Below are positions 36,932-46,194 of a stretch of 64,000 nucleotides of DNA, piece after piece (the stretch's first letter is position 1; each line of letters begins with the position of its first letter). A model generated the notes under the pieces. The model was not told the origin of the DNA. It saw only the letters and a list, made by a program, of their open reading frames with translations, and searched no databases. Source of the stretch: DASZRZ01 sp963732925 (lineage in GTDB: Bacteria > Acidobacteriota > Terriglobia > Terriglobales > Acidobacteriaceae); assembly GCA_963732925.1 (NCBI GenBank), contig CAVTBJ010000004.1, positions 62,001-126,000 on the forward strand. Reading direction: 5' to 3'. Made by a program: the position numbers and the translations under genes.

Positions 36932-39016
36932 ATGCCGGATAAAAAGTTCGCTGTCGTTTTCAGCATCCTGATTCTCTCCGCTGCGGGACTGCTGGCGCGC
37001 GGCGCCGCAGCGCCCGCCCCTCCTCAGTCCCAGGCGAAGTCTGCCGCCACCGGCCCGGAGACTCCCCCCGAGGTCCCGTCGTTTGACGTGACCGCCATCG
37101 ACCGCAGCGTTGATCCCTGCAACAACTTCTACCAGTACGCTTGCGGCAATTGGATCAAAAACAATCCCATCCCTCCCGACCAGTCCCGCTGGGGACGTTT
37201 CGACGAACTGGCCGAGCGCAACCGCCAATTGCTGCGTGGCATTCTGGAGGATGCCGCCGCCAATCCCGAGCACTCCGCGGTGTACCAGAAAATTGGGGAC
37301 TACTACGGCTCCTGCATGGACGAGGCCGGAATCGAGAAACTCGGCACCGCTCCCCTCAAAAGCCAGCTCGACCAGATTGCCGGGCTCAAAAGCAAGCAGG
37401 ACCTTCCTCAACTGCTCGCGCATTTGCAACGCGACGGCGTGAACGTGCTGTTCCGTTTCAGTTCCGATCAGGACTACAAAGACGCCACCCAGCAGATCGC
37501 CGAGATCGATCAGGGCGGACTGGGCCTGCCCGACCGCGACTACTACCTGAAAGATGATGCCCACTTCGCCGCCGTGCGCAAGGCCTACCTCGAGCACGTT
37601 GGCAAAATGTTCCAGCTCATGGGGGAACCGGCCCAGCAGGCCTCCACCGACGCCCAGACGGTCATGGACGTCGAAACCTCGCTGGCGCGCGATTCCATGG
37701 ATCGCGTCAAGCGCCGCGACCCGCAGAACGTCTATCACAAGATGAGCACCGAGGAGCTTGCCAAGCTCGCTCCTTCCTTGGCCTGGAACCGCTACTTCAG
37801 CGACGCCGGCGCTCCTCCGGTCAAGTCCCTGAACGTCGCTGTGCCCGATTTTTTTCAGGGCATGAACAAGCTGATCGACTCCACCAGCCTCGACCACCTC
37901 AAGACCTACATGCGCTGGCAGGCCGTCCACCTCGCCGCCCCCTTTCTGCCCAAGGCCTTTGTGGACGAGAACTTCGCCTTCTATGGCAAAGAGCTGACCG
38001 GACAGAAGGAAGAGCGGGCACGCTGGAAGCGCTGCGTCTCCTTTACCAACGGCGATCTGGGCGAGGCCCTGGGGCAGCCTTACGTCGAGAAATATTTCGG
38101 CGGCCAGAGCAAGGAACGTACGCTGCAGATGGTGCACAACATCGAGGCGGCTTTGAGCCGCGATATCCAGCAGGTCGATTGGATGACCGACGCCACCAAG
38201 AAACAGGCCATCATCAAGCTGCACGCGGTGGCGGAGAAGATCGGCTATCCCAACAAGTGGCGCGACTACTCCAAGCTGCAGATCAAGCGCGGCGACGCGC
38301 TGGGCAATTCCCTGCGAGCCAATGCTTTCGAGTTCCAGCGCGAGTTGAATAAGATTGGCAAGCCCGTGGACCGCCAGGAGTGGTTCATGTCGCCGCCCAC
38401 GGTCAACGCCTACTACGACCCGCAGATGAACAACATCAACTTCCCCGCCGGCATCCTGCAGCCGCCGTTTTTTTCCAAGGATGCCGACGACGCCGTCAAT
38501 TATGGCGCCATCGGGGCCGTCATCGGACACGAACTCACCCACGGCTTCGACGATCAGGGCAGCCAGTTCGACGCCAAAGGCAACCTGCGCGACTGGTGGA
38601 CTCCCCAGGACCGCAAGGCATTCGACGCGCGTACCCAGTGCATCGTCGATGAGTATTCCAAGTTCCAGCCGCTGCCAGGAATGCACATCAACGGCAAGCT
38701 CACCCTGGGCGAGAACGTGGCCGACAACGGAGGCGTGCGACTTGCGATCATGGCCCTGATGGCCGATCTTGCTGGCAAGGATGCGGACAAGCTCGAGGGC
38801 TTTACGCCGGAACAGCAATTCTTCCTGAGCTTTGGCCAGGTCTGGTGCGAGAACCAGACCGATCAGATCTTGCGCCTGCGCAACCAGACCGATCCTCACT
38901 CCCCGGGGCAATTCCGCACCGACGGCGTGCTGCAGAATATGCCCGAATTCCAGAAGGCCTTCGGCTGCAAAGCCAGCGCGCCCATGGTGAGCGAGAACGC
39001 GTGCAGGGTGTGGTAA
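36932..39016 (+). CDS. M13 family zinc metallopeptidase (neprilysin-like)
   Basis: A 694-residue secreted endopeptidase of the neprilysin/PepO family. The ATG at 36932 starts a signal peptide (MPDKKFAVVFSILILSAAGL). The mature domain opens with FDVTAIDRSVDPCNNFYQYA and CGNWIKNNPIPPDQSRWGRF, typical of M13. The zinc site HELTH is at residues 533-537, and the third ligand is E594 in ENVADNGGVRLA with D598. NAYYDPQMNNINFPAGILQP is the substrate-binding segment. The C-terminus ends in CRVW, the classical family ending. It diverges from the YhaM gene and follows no operon. The protein looks complete. Confidence 0.95.
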   Translation: MPDKKFAVVFSILILSAAGLLARGAAAPAPPQSQAKSAATGPETPPEVPSFDVTAIDRSVDPCNNFYQYACGNWIKNNPIPPDQSRWGRFDELAERNRQLLRGILEDAAANPEHSAVYQKIGDYYGSCMDEAGIEKLGTAPLKSQLDQIAGLKSKQDLPQLLAHLQRDGVNVLFRFSSDQDYKDATQQIAEIDQGGLGLPDRDYYLKDDAHFAAVRKAYLEHVGKMFQLMGEPAQQASTDAQTVMDVETSLARDSMDRVKRRDPQNVYHKMSTEELAKLAPSLAWNRYFSDAGAPPVKSLNVAVPDFFQGMNKLIDSTSLDHLKTYMRWQAVHLAAPFLPKAFVDENFAFYGKELTGQKEERARWKRCVSFTNGDLGEALGQPYVEKYFGGQSKERTLQMVHNIEAALSRDIQQVDWMTDATKKQAIIKLHAVAEKIGYPNKWRDYSKLQIKRGDALGNSLRANAFEFQRELNKIGKPVDRQEWFMSPPTVNAYYDPQMNNINFPAGILQPPFFSKDADDAVNYGAIGAVIGHELTHGFDDQGSQFDAKGNLRDWWTPQDRKAFDARTQCIVDEYSKFQPLPGMHINGKLTLGENVADNGGVRLAIMALMADLAGKDADKLEGFTPEQQFFLSFGQVWCENQTDQILRLRNQTDPHSPGQFRTDGVLQNMPEFQKAFGCKASAPMVSENACRVW

Positions 39017-39174
39017 AGGATGGCCCTATGTCTGCCCGCGCTTGGCAGATGTAGGCCCGGAGATGTTCGAGGGCGTAACCAGGCAAGTAGTGGAAATGCC
39101 CTCCTGAGTGAGGACGGCTACTTTTAGCGGAGCGAACGGGATAAAGACGAGCGCGAGTCACGGACCGTGGGTTT

Positions 39175-39321
39175 CTACTCGAACCACCCGCTCCGGTAAG
39201 CAAACCACCAACTGAATACTAAGAGTGGAAGGCTGGCGAGCACGGCCCACATCAGTGGCAGCACGAAGTCGGCGATCAGGCCGGTGATGGTAAACGTCAC
39301 CCAGAAGATTTTCTTCTCCAT
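39175..39321 (-). CDS. Small 48-residue membrane protein
   Basis: An ATG at 39321 opens a 48-codon frame ending TAG at 39175: MEKKIFWVTFTITGLIADFV then LPLMWAVLASLPLLVFSWWF and AYRSGWFE. It is hydrophobic throughout, with two helices split by a Pro and an aromatic C-terminus, and charges only at the ends. The AGAGG just before the ATG is close (two bases), so the start is not ideal. The composition and the M-E-K-K start resemble small membrane proteins found in acidobacteria. Function unknown. Confidence 0.6.
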   Translation of the reverse strand: MEKKIFWVTFTITGLIADFVLPLMWAVLASLPLLVFSWWFAYRSGWFE

Positions 39322-39730
39322 GACCTCTCAAGCTTAACCGAAAGGCGCTCCCCTCCGTCGAACGGAGGTGATCCGCCGATGGTGCTTTTCCAACTCCGGG
39401 AAAAAGGCTGTCAAGCCCGTCGGCGGCCCGCCCCTACGTTAACCTGCTGACATTAAGAGCAAAATTCTGCTTCGCCCCGCGTCACACATGGCTACCCCAG
39501 CAGCTAAAATGGAAGTAGGACTGTTTCCAGGACAACGATGCTCGCCTTCAGAGTGTGCAAGCCTCCGAAACTCTCCTGGAATGAATAATTTGGAGGCAAC
39601 TCATTTGGAATCAATATTTTGCCGACAAAGAACGCGGTTCTCCATCCCTAACCCCTGATTTCACAAAGATTTAGCTGAAAGGTATGGGGGGAGGGGGGTA
39701 CCCAGGGTTACTGAATTGCCAACAGGCACA
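39322..39730. other. Non-coding stretch between the small membrane protein and lipA
   Basis: I see no gene on either strand. The lipA side contains GGGGGGAGGGGGG (39685-39697), a G-rich tract that may be hard to sequence. No clear terminator for lipA is visible. Confidence 0.5.
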
Positions 39731-40636
39731 TTACAGAAGAGGTCGCGCCAGATCCGCCTGTTCGTGGGCATGGTATGAGGACCGAACCAGCGGTCCCGAC
39801 TCCACGTGGCGGAAACCCATCTTGAGCGCCTCGTCCTTCAGGAACACAAACTCTCCGGGCTCATAGAACCGCGCGATGGGCAGATGATCTTTGGACGGGC
39901 GCAGATACTGTCCGACGGTCAGGATGTCCACGCCCCGCCCAGCCAGATCGCGGAATACGGCCAGCAGCTCTTCCGTGGTCTCTCCCAGCCCGACCATCAC
40001 TCCGGACTTGGTCACCGCCCCCCAGCGCTTGGCTTGGTCCAGCAGCTTGAGGGTGCGCTCGTAGCGTGCTCCGGAGCGCACCGCGCGATAGAGCCTGGGC
40101 ACAGTTTCGGTGTTGTGGTTCAGAATCTCCGGCCCGGCATCAAGTACCACGCGCAGGCACTCGTCGATGCCCTGGAAGTCGGGAATCAGCACTTCCACGC
40201 TGCAGTCCGGCACCTGCCGCCGGATTTCACGAATCGTCTCGGCGAACACCCGCGCCCCGCCCAGGTTGTCGTCGTCACGGTTTACGCTGGTGATGACCGC
40301 ATGCTTGAGTCCCAGAGTGCGCACGGCCTCGGCCACGCGCGCCGGCTCATCGAAGTCGATGGGCCGCGGAGGTCCCTTAGGCACCGCGCAAAACCCGCAG
40401 CGCCGCGTGCAGATATCCCCAAGCAGCATGAATGTCGCGGTGCGGTGGTTCCAGCACTCTCCAATGTTCGGACATTGCGCCGACTCGCATACTGTGTGCA
40501 GCCCCAGCGACCGTGCCATGCGCTTCAGCTCGTGGTAGTTGTCGCCCATGGGCGGACGCGCCCGCAGCCACTCCGGCTTGGGAGTCCGGCGCAAAGGCGC
40601 CAGTTGGATCTGGACGAGCTCGGGGAGGCTGGCCAT
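39731..40636 (-). CDS. lipA: Lipoyl synthase
   Basis: LipA is a radical-SAM enzyme that inserts two sulfur atoms into octanoyl groups on lipoyl domains. The auxiliary 4Fe-4S ligands are in CESAQCPNIGEC and the SAM-cluster cysteines in CTRRCGFCAV. Other family segments are HRTATFMLLGDICTRRCGFC, SVNRDDDNLGGARVFAETIR, LIPDFQGIDECLRVVLDAGP, LNHNTETVPRLYRAVRSGAR, SGVMVGLGETTEEL, TVGQYLRPSKDHLPIARF and GFRHVESGPLVRSSYHA. At 301 residues it is the normal length. No lipB is adjacent. Confidence 0.97.
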   Translation of the reverse strand: MASLPELVQIQLAPLRRTPKPEWLRARPPMGDNYHELKRMARSLGLHTVCESAQCPNIGECWNHRTATFMLLGDICTRRCGFCAVPKGPPRPIDFDEPARVAEAVRTLGLKHAVITSVNRDDDNLGGARVFAETIREIRRQVPDCSVEVLIPDFQGIDECLRVVLDAGPEILNHNTETVPRLYRAVRSGARYERTLKLLDQAKRWGAVTKSGVMVGLGETTEELLAVFRDLAGRGVDILTVGQYLRPSKDHLPIARFYEPGEFVFLKDEALKMGFRHVESGPLVRSSYHAHEQADLARPLL

Positions 40637-40746
40637 GGGAACTCCTTATTTTAAGACAAGCACTGGAAATCCACCACGCAGACGGGAGGCGCCGGCGGAT
40701 TCCAGCTCCTTCGATTTTTCAATTCAGCATGATGCGCAGGCAAAAT

Positions 40747-40773
40747 AAAAACCCGCCGGCTCACGGCGGGTTT
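40747..40773 (-). terminator. Rho-independent terminator after the cytochrome c gene
   Basis: AAACCCGCCG (40749-40758), loop GCTCA and CGGCGGGTTT (40764-40773) pair perfectly over ten bases. On the minus strand the stem runs into TTTTATTTTG. It lies between lipA and the cytochrome gene, downstream of the latter. Confidence 0.75.
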
Positions 40774-40908
40774 GGCCCGCTGGTTGGCGGGCGCGTTTGT
40801 TTATGCCGCTACACTAACCCCGTTCTGGCGGACGGGCAAATTACGCGGGTAAGCCCGCGATGGTTACTTCGGGATGCGCTAGCAACTCAAAACCAGAAAC
40901 TCCGCACA

Positions 40909-41334
40909 TTACAGCGTGTGCAGGTAGGCCATGAGCGCATCCATCTCCTCCGGCGTAAGCTGATTGCCGAAGGAGGGCATGTTTGCCCTGCCCAGCCGGA
41001 TCACCTCGCGCACGCGCTCGTCATTGGCCGGCGTGCCACTGGGCAGGTACTTTTTTTTCATCACGGCCACCAGGCTGGGTCCGTTCCACGACCAGGAACC
41101 GTAGGGGTTATGGCAGCGGTCGCAATAGTGGTCGAACACCTGGCGCCCGCGCGCCTGCTCCCGGTTGAGACCCAGTTCCGCGTCCGTCTTGCGCCGTTGC
41201 CAGCCGCAGCCTGAGAGAACTCCGGTCAGAAGCGTTGCCAGCAAAACTGCCACGATGGTCAGCCGATGTCGCAGGTCGTCACCTCGGAAAGGTTCTGGAA
41301 AAAGGTTCTGGCCGGGAGTGGAGAGGAAGTGCAT
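40909..41334 (-). CDS. Membrane-anchored monoheme cytochrome c
   Basis: A small class I cytochrome c, an electron carrier on the periplasmic side. The heme motif is CDRCH (FDHYCDRCHNPYGSWSWNGP) and the axial Met is in GRANMPSFGNQLTPEEMDAL. The lipobox LSGC (LLATLLTGVLSGCGWQRRKT) predicts a lipid anchor. The ATG at 41334 (141 residues) is preferred over an in-frame extension to 41394; the hydrophobic stretch then lies about 25 residues from the start. No oxidase or reductase gene is beside it, so the partner is unknown. It is closed by a terminator and diverges from the DUF3891 gene. Confidence 0.85.
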   Translation of the reverse strand: MHFLSTPGQNLFPEPFRGDDLRHRLTIVAVLLATLLTGVLSGCGWQRRKTDAELGLNREQARGRQVFDHYCDRCHNPYGSWSWNGPSLVAVMKKKYLPSGTPANDERVREVIRLGRANMPSFGNQLTPEEMDALMAYLHTL

Positions 41335-41462
41335 GCGTTCCGCCACCTTGGGAGCCCCACGGCACTCGCCGAAATCCGTCCGACGTACAATCATACGGAG
41401 CGCAGACGCTTTTGCTCAATTCCGCCGGTGTTGTGCAGGCGTGTTCCCTCGCCCGAGGATGA

Positions 41463-42359
41463 TTGCCGATGGTTCTGCGGCCGATTCTGAATTCGAATCC
41501 GAACCTGCGAACATCGCCTCCGAGGTCCTGCGCCTCAGCGTGGGATCTCGTGTCGCAACTGCAGCGGGAGCCCGCCTCCGAATACTGGCTGATTCCCCAG
41601 GCCGGTCATGCCGAGCTCTCCGGATTGCTGGCGGCAAGCTTTCGCTCGCCGCTGCTCCCACCGGTTTCACGCGAAGTGGTTGAGGCAATCGCGGCCCACG
41701 ACGCGGGCTGGGCCAGCCGGGAGCAGAATGCGGGAAAACCTGTGATTCTCCTTTGCGGGGACGGCAGACCCGCCTCCTTCCTCGACGCCACACCGGAAGA
41801 GTTCGTGAAGGCCTGGCTGGAATCCATCGAACACGCGGCCGGGCTTTCGCCGCTGGGCGGACTGCTGGTTTCGCATCACTTTTCACGCCTTGGTCAGCAT
41901 CGCCTGAACCTGCAGACCGATTCCCCGGCGGCAACCACTCTGCTGCGCGAATTTCTTGAGGACGAAGGCCGCAGGCAGAAGCGCCTGCTGGCCGAAAGTG
42001 GGAATTCCGCGGGCATTTCTGGCCAGGGGCTGGATTCCGAGGTTGCGGCCCTCAGCCCTGAGATCGAGGCCCTGATCGACCTGCTGCAGTTCTGCGACCT
42101 GCTGTCGCTCTACCTGTGCTCGGGCGCGAGGCATGCGGCGGAGTTCCCACAGCAGTTCCGCGGCAGAACGATTCGCATTGTTCCCCAACCAGAAGGTCCC
42201 GCAGGAAAAGACATCTACGCGTTGGAACCGTCCCTGTTTTCCCCCGATCAGAGAGCCGCAAAAACGTCCCCTGGCAGGAGGTTCAGCGTCCCGGCAACTC
42301 ACTTTCCGTTGCGAGGCAAAGACCCTGAGCTGGAAAAACTGTCGTTCACGGTGCGCTAG
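41463..42359 (+). CDS. DUF3891 family protein
   Basis: A 298-residue protein matching the DUF3891 family, which has no known function but carries HD-like His/Asp positions. Visible segments are YWLIPQAGHAELSGLLAASF, EVVEAIAAHDAGWASREQNA, PASFLDATPEEFVKAWLESI and LLVSHHFSRLGQHRLNLQ. The N-terminal 35 residues are not conserved in character. The start is uncertain: TTG 41463 or ATG 41469, without a strong Shine-Dalgarno. The end overlaps the end of the convergent dacB gene by 14 bases. Confidence 0.78.
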   Translation: MPMVLRPILNSNPNLRTSPPRSCASAWDLVSQLQREPASEYWLIPQAGHAELSGLLAASFRSPLLPPVSREVVEAIAAHDAGWASREQNAGKPVILLCGDGRPASFLDATPEEFVKAWLESIEHAAGLSPLGGLLVSHHFSRLGQHRLNLQTDSPAATTLLREFLEDEGRRQKRLLAESGNSAGISGQGLDSEVAALSPEIEALIDLLQFCDLLSLYLCSGARHAAEFPQQFRGRTIRIVPQPEGPAGKDIYALEPSLFSPDQRAAKTSPGRRFSVPATHFPLRGKDPELEKLSFTVR

Positions 42360-44037
42360 GGGTAGCCACGGCGCAGCAACCTTTGCGCTTTTTGCGAACG
42401 GGAGCCACGGGAGCATCGTCCACGATGGCCTGCACGACCTGATCGATCACCTGAATCGCCGAATGACTGCCCAGGTTGTGATTGTTGGCGAGAATGGAAA
42501 ACACCACATGGTCGCCGGCCATGGTAGTGGCGTATCCGGAAAGCGCATTCACGTGTCCCAGCATGCCGGTTTTGGCCTGCACACGGCCCTGGACATCGGT
42601 GTTGCGGAAGCGGAAGGCGAGGGTGCCGTCCGTTCCGGCGATGGGCAGGGTGTGGCGGAAGGTTTCGCCCCAGGGCTGGGAATTGATATAGGTGAGCAGC
42701 TTGACCACCGCGTCCGGCGTCACCAGGTCCTGGCGGGACAAGCCGGAACCGTCAAGCAGAACGTACTCGTCGGGAGTAATGCCTACCGAGGACAGAAACC
42801 CTTTCACTACGTCCGACCCGGCTTCGATGCTTCCCCCAGCACCCTTCTCGCGGCCAAGCAAACGCAGCATAATCTCCGCGTGCAGGTTTTGACTCTCCTT
42901 ATTAATGACGCGCAGGTCCTCGACCAGGGGATGAGACTCATAGCTGGCCAGCACCAGGGGTGGCGCCGTTTCGGGCGGGTCCTGGGTATCTCCGCCGCCG
43001 GTGTACGTGTTCGATGCCTTGAAGGTGGAGACGAATGAGCTGGCAGCGTCGTCATGGTGGGTGCTCACACCGCCGTAAACCGCAACCCCGCGCTGCAGCA
43101 GAATGCTGCGGAACACGCGGGCCGAAAACTCCGCGGGATCGGTAATGGCCAGCGAATAGGTGTGGCCGGCGTCGTCGGTGGGAATGCTTCCCCAGACCGT
43201 AATCACGTTCGATCCAGGCTGGTGGTCCACGCCCAGCTTGGCGGCTCCGCTGCCGGCGGGCGTGGTGAAGGCGCGATTGTCAATCTCGAAGTAGGATGCG
43301 AAGGGGTCCACGCGGATAAACGCCCGTTCGCCAGGGCGTGCGCCCGGCGCCACGGTGACAAACACCGTGTTGTCGTTGAGCGTGAGCGCCGAGACCGGCG
43401 CGCCGTAATCCCAGAACACATCCTCCTGCGACCAGCCCAGAGCATAGCGCTCGTAGGCGAAGAAAGAATCATCTCCCACGATATTGCCGTCGACGAATTT
43501 CACGCCTTTCTGGACGATCTGGTCGGCCAGATCCTGCAAAACCCATTCGGGCGAGAGCGTGCGCTCCGGCGGAGGATAGCTGTAGGGAAGCACCCGGCCG
43601 GAGAGATTGGGATCTCCGCGGCCTACCAGCATGAGATCGCCGCTGACCCGGCCATATTTATCGATGGGCGCGGAGGCTTCCACCGTGGTGCGAAAGCGAT
43701 AGTCCGGGCCGATCAGCGCCAGGGTTGCGGCAGTGGTGAAGAGCTTGGCATTGGAAGCCGGAGTAAAGAGCTTGTCGGCATTCCGCTCAAAGAGCGTGGC
43801 TCCAGTATCCAGAGAAAGAACCTTGATTCCCCAGAACGAGCGCTGGACAGCCGGGTCGGAGAGCAACCGTTCGATGCTGGCGGACAACTGTACCTGGCGT
43901 GCTTTTGCCTGCCGCGAAAGCGGCTTTTGCGCCGGAGTGGATTCGGCCGCGAGAGGCGAAGCGATCCCCAGATTCAGGGTGAGGACCAACGCAAGCAGAC
44001 ACAGAACAGAGAAGCGGAGGCGGTACTTAGATCCCAC
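42346..44037 (-). CDS. dacB: D-alanyl-D-alanine carboxypeptidase/endopeptidase (PBP4, S13 family)
   Basis: PBP4-type enzymes trim and cleave peptidoglycan cross-links in the periplasm. The signal peptide is FSVLCLLALVLTLNLGIASP. The SxxK nucleophile is in TPASNAKLFTTAATLALIGP, the KTG triad in GRVQAKTGMLGHVNALSGYA, and the S-x-N-like SGLS in LLDGSGLSRQDLVTPDAVVK. The inserted domain typical of S13 peptidases lies between the first two motifs (LMLVGRGDPNLSGR, GNIVGDDSFFAYERYALGWS). The length of 563 is somewhat above E. coli DacB (477). It overlaps the DUF3891 stop by 14 bases and diverges from folP. Confidence 0.93.
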   Translation of the reverse strand: MGSKYRLRFSVLCLLALVLTLNLGIASPLAAESTPAQKPLSRQAKARQVQLSASIERLLSDPAVQRSFWGIKVLSLDTGATLFERNADKLFTPASNAKLFTTAATLALIGPDYRFRTTVEASAPIDKYGRVSGDLMLVGRGDPNLSGRVLPYSYPPPERTLSPEWVLQDLADQIVQKGVKFVDGNIVGDDSFFAYERYALGWSQEDVFWDYGAPVSALTLNDNTVFVTVAPGARPGERAFIRVDPFASYFEIDNRAFTTPAGSGAAKLGVDHQPGSNVITVWGSIPTDDAGHTYSLAITDPAEFSARVFRSILLQRGVAVYGGVSTHHDDAASSFVSTFKASNTYTGGGDTQDPPETAPPLVLASYESHPLVEDLRVINKESQNLHAEIMLRLLGREKGAGGSIEAGSDVVKGFLSSVGITPDEYVLLDGSGLSRQDLVTPDAVVKLLTYINSQPWGETFRHTLPIAGTDGTLAFRFRNTDVQGRVQAKTGMLGHVNALSGYATTMAGDHVVFSILANNHNLGSHSAIQVIDQVVQAIVDDAPVAPVRKKRKGCCAVATPSAP

Positions 44038-44125
44038 TTGAAAATTCTACACCTGCTCAGGCGAGGCCAACCCGGGGACTCCGGCAAGGCAACACAGGCT
44101 GACGCCTGCTCTACAATGGGCATCC

Positions 44126-45013
44126 ATGCGGCCCCGTTTCGAGTGGCAGGTCGGCTCGCGCACCCTCTCGCTGGGAGGGCGGACGCGAATCATGGGTGTG
44201 GTGAACGTCACCCCAGATTCTTTTTTCGACGGTGGACGTTACGGCGAGCGGCCCTCCGCGGTAGAGCACGCTCTGCGGCTGCTCGACGAAGGCGCCGATG
44301 TCATCGATGTTGGCGGCGAATCCACGCGGCCCGGCGCCCGCGTAGCAGGTTCGCAGAACCACGTGCCGGATGAACTAGAGCTGCAGCGCGTGATTCCAGT
44401 GATCTCGGAAATCAAGCGGCTCCGGCCGGAGGCTGTGGTTTCGGTGGACACCTACAAGTCAGGCGTGGCGCGGGCCGCGACGGAGGCGGGGGCGGAGATT
44501 GTCAACGACGTCAGCGGCTTGTGCTGGGATCCGGCGATGGCGGGTACCCTGGCGGGCCTGAAGTGCGGCGTGGTGCTGATGCACGTGCGCGGACGTCCGG
44601 AAGAATGGCGTTCGTTACCGCCTCTGGAGGACCCCGTAGGGCTGGTGAGTGGGCAACTGGGCGAGCGCGTGCAGGCCGCGGTCGAGGCGGGAATCGAGCG
44701 GGCCAGAATCGTGCTCGATCCCGGATTCGGGTTCGGCAAGAATTATGACGACAACTATCCTCTGCTGGCCCGTTTCCACGAATTGCATGCCCTGGGCTTC
44801 CCTCTGCTGGCCGGAACGTCGAGAAAATCATTTATCGGCAAAGCGATTCGCAGAGGAGACGGTACGGCGCCCGTGGAGGAACGCCTGTTCGGAAGCGTTG
44901 CATCGGCGGTGATCTCCATTATGAAGGGCGCACACCTGTTGCGCGTGCATGATGTCCGGGTCATGGTGGAGGCGGCGGCAGTGGTGGATATTGTCAAGGA
45001 GATTTCCGATTGA
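44126..45013 (+). CDS. folP: Dihydropteroate synthase
   Basis: FolP joins pterin pyrophosphate and p-aminobenzoate in folate synthesis and is the sulfonamide target. The TIM-barrel motifs are RIMGVVNVTPDSFFDGGRY, DVIDVGGESTRPGARV, VVSVDTYKSGVARAATEAGA, EIVNDVSGLCWDP, RIVLDPGFGFGKNYDDNYPL and LLAGTSRKSFIGKAI. At 295 residues the length is normal. It stands alone; dtd lies further on in the opposite direction. Confidence 0.97.
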   Translation: MRPRFEWQVGSRTLSLGGRTRIMGVVNVTPDSFFDGGRYGERPSAVEHALRLLDEGADVIDVGGESTRPGARVAGSQNHVPDELELQRVIPVISEIKRLRPEAVVSVDTYKSGVARAATEAGAEIVNDVSGLCWDPAMAGTLAGLKCGVVLMHVRGRPEEWRSLPPLEDPVGLVSGQLGERVQAAVEAGIERARIVLDPGFGFGKNYDDNYPLLARFHELHALGFPLLAGTSRKSFIGKAIRRGDGTAPVEERLFGSVASAVISIMKGAHLLRVHDVRVMVEAAAVVDIVKEISD

Positions 45014-45130
45014 TGATTTCCTAATTGGCTGCAACATCACTCAAGAAGGTAAGGGCTCTTAGCTCCGCTCCGGTACAACACCGCACCGCGTTCTTGGCCT
45101 CAGGTCCTGGCGGAGGAGAGACAGGATTTC

Positions 45131-45580
45131 TCAGAACAGCTTTTTGGAATCGAGCAGAATGGTGACCGGGCCTTCGTTCACCAGCTCCACGCGCATCATT
45201 TGCTGAAACCGTCCGCTTTCGCAGCGCAGGCCGGTGGAGCGAATGCGCGCCACGAAATGCTCGTAGAGGCGCTCGGCCTGGTCCGGGCGCGCGGCGGCGA
45301 TAAAAGACGGACGCCGCCCTCCGCGGACATCCCCATAGAGGGTGAACTGGGAGACCGCCAGCACGGAGCCGCCGGCTTCTGAGACCGAAAGATTCATCTT
45401 GCCGTGGCTGTCTTCAAAGATGCGCAGCATGGCGATCTTGTCAGCGAGGTAAGCCGCGTCGGATTCGGAATCATCCTGGCCAACTCCCACGAGCACCAGC
45501 AGCCCCAGTGCAATTTGGCCGACAGTTTCGCCTGCGACGGTCACCGAGGCACGGCTTACGCGTTGTACGACGGCCCGCAT
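45131..45580 (-). CDS. dtd: D-aminoacyl-tRNA deacylase
   Basis: Dtd hydrolyses D-amino acids and glycine from mischarged tRNA. The ATG at 45580 gives the canonical start MRAVVQRVSRASVTVAGETV (149 residues); the upstream extension is not used. The two active-site motifs are present: GSVLAVSQFTLYGDVRGGRR (SQFTLY) and VELVNEGPVTILLDS (N-x-GPVT, usually cross-subunit Gly-cisPro). Confidence 0.96.
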   Translation of the reverse strand: MRAVVQRVSRASVTVAGETVGQIALGLLVLVGVGQDDSESDAAYLADKIAMLRIFEDSHGKMNLSVSEAGGSVLAVSQFTLYGDVRGGRRPSFIAAARPDQAERLYEHFVARIRSTGLRCESGRFQQMMRVELVNEGPVTILLDSKKLF

Positions 45581-45855
45581 AAGAGCAAAGTTGAGCGGGC
45601 CAGTGTAGCAGGTGCGCCGGGCGGCTTGGGCAATGCGAGCGCGGACCGCCGGCAACCCGGGTAAGGACCCGGTTGCCCTGTCAGAAAGTTGCATTGACCA
45701 ATGCGCTTTCGATGTCTAGGATTCGTGCTGACTCCCCCGAATGCGCCGGAGATGGCGCCTTTCCCGGAGCCCTAACCAGCGACGCTGGTGTGCTTTACAT
45801 GTTTTGATCGCGGCATTTAGACTTGATGGTTTGCATACGCAGGAGGCGTGGCCAG

Positions 45856-46104
45856 ATGGCATCGGTAGACGAAAAAGTTAAGGAAATCATTGTGGAGCAG
45901 CTCGGTGTGGATGAAGGCGAAGTAACCTCCAACGCCTCGTTTGTGGACGACTTGGGGGCCGATTCGCTGGACACAGTGGAGCTGGTCATGGCGTTTGAGG
46001 AAGCCTTTGATATCGAGATTCCGGACGAGGATGCGGAGAAGATCCGCACTGTCCAGGACGCGGTGGACTACATCGGGAAGCACGCCAAGGCTGCGAAACA
46101 GTAG
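45856..46104 (+). CDS. acpP: Acyl carrier protein, first copy
   Basis: ACP carries growing fatty acids on a phosphopantetheine arm attached to the Ser of DSL. The 82-residue product has the helix-two signature LGADSLDTVELVMAFEEAF and FVDDLGADSLD, and an acidic surface throughout. The start ATG at 45856 follows a strong AGGAGG nine bases upstream. The second copy follows 90 bases on, and fabF comes next, so this is a fatty-acid synthesis unit. Confidence 0.96.
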   Translation: MASVDEKVKEIIVEQLGVDEGEVTSNASFVDDLGADSLDTVELVMAFEEAFDIEIPDEDAEKIRTVQDAVDYIGKHAKAAKQ

Positions 46105-46194
46105 TTGTTCGCAGGAATCGCCCGCAGTTACCGAAACCAGGATGGAGCGGGCCGGATCTGGATGTCCCGGCCCGCCTCGTCGCCAAGGAGATTC

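Noticed and set aside
36869..38911. 680-codon minus-strand frame opposite the M13 peptidase
   Set aside because: The plus frame has HELTH, NAYY and CRVW motifs; the minus frame has none.
40774..40796. GC-rich hairpin GCCCGC/GCGGGC after the cytochrome terminator
   Set aside because: Six base pairs without a T-run; probably chance.
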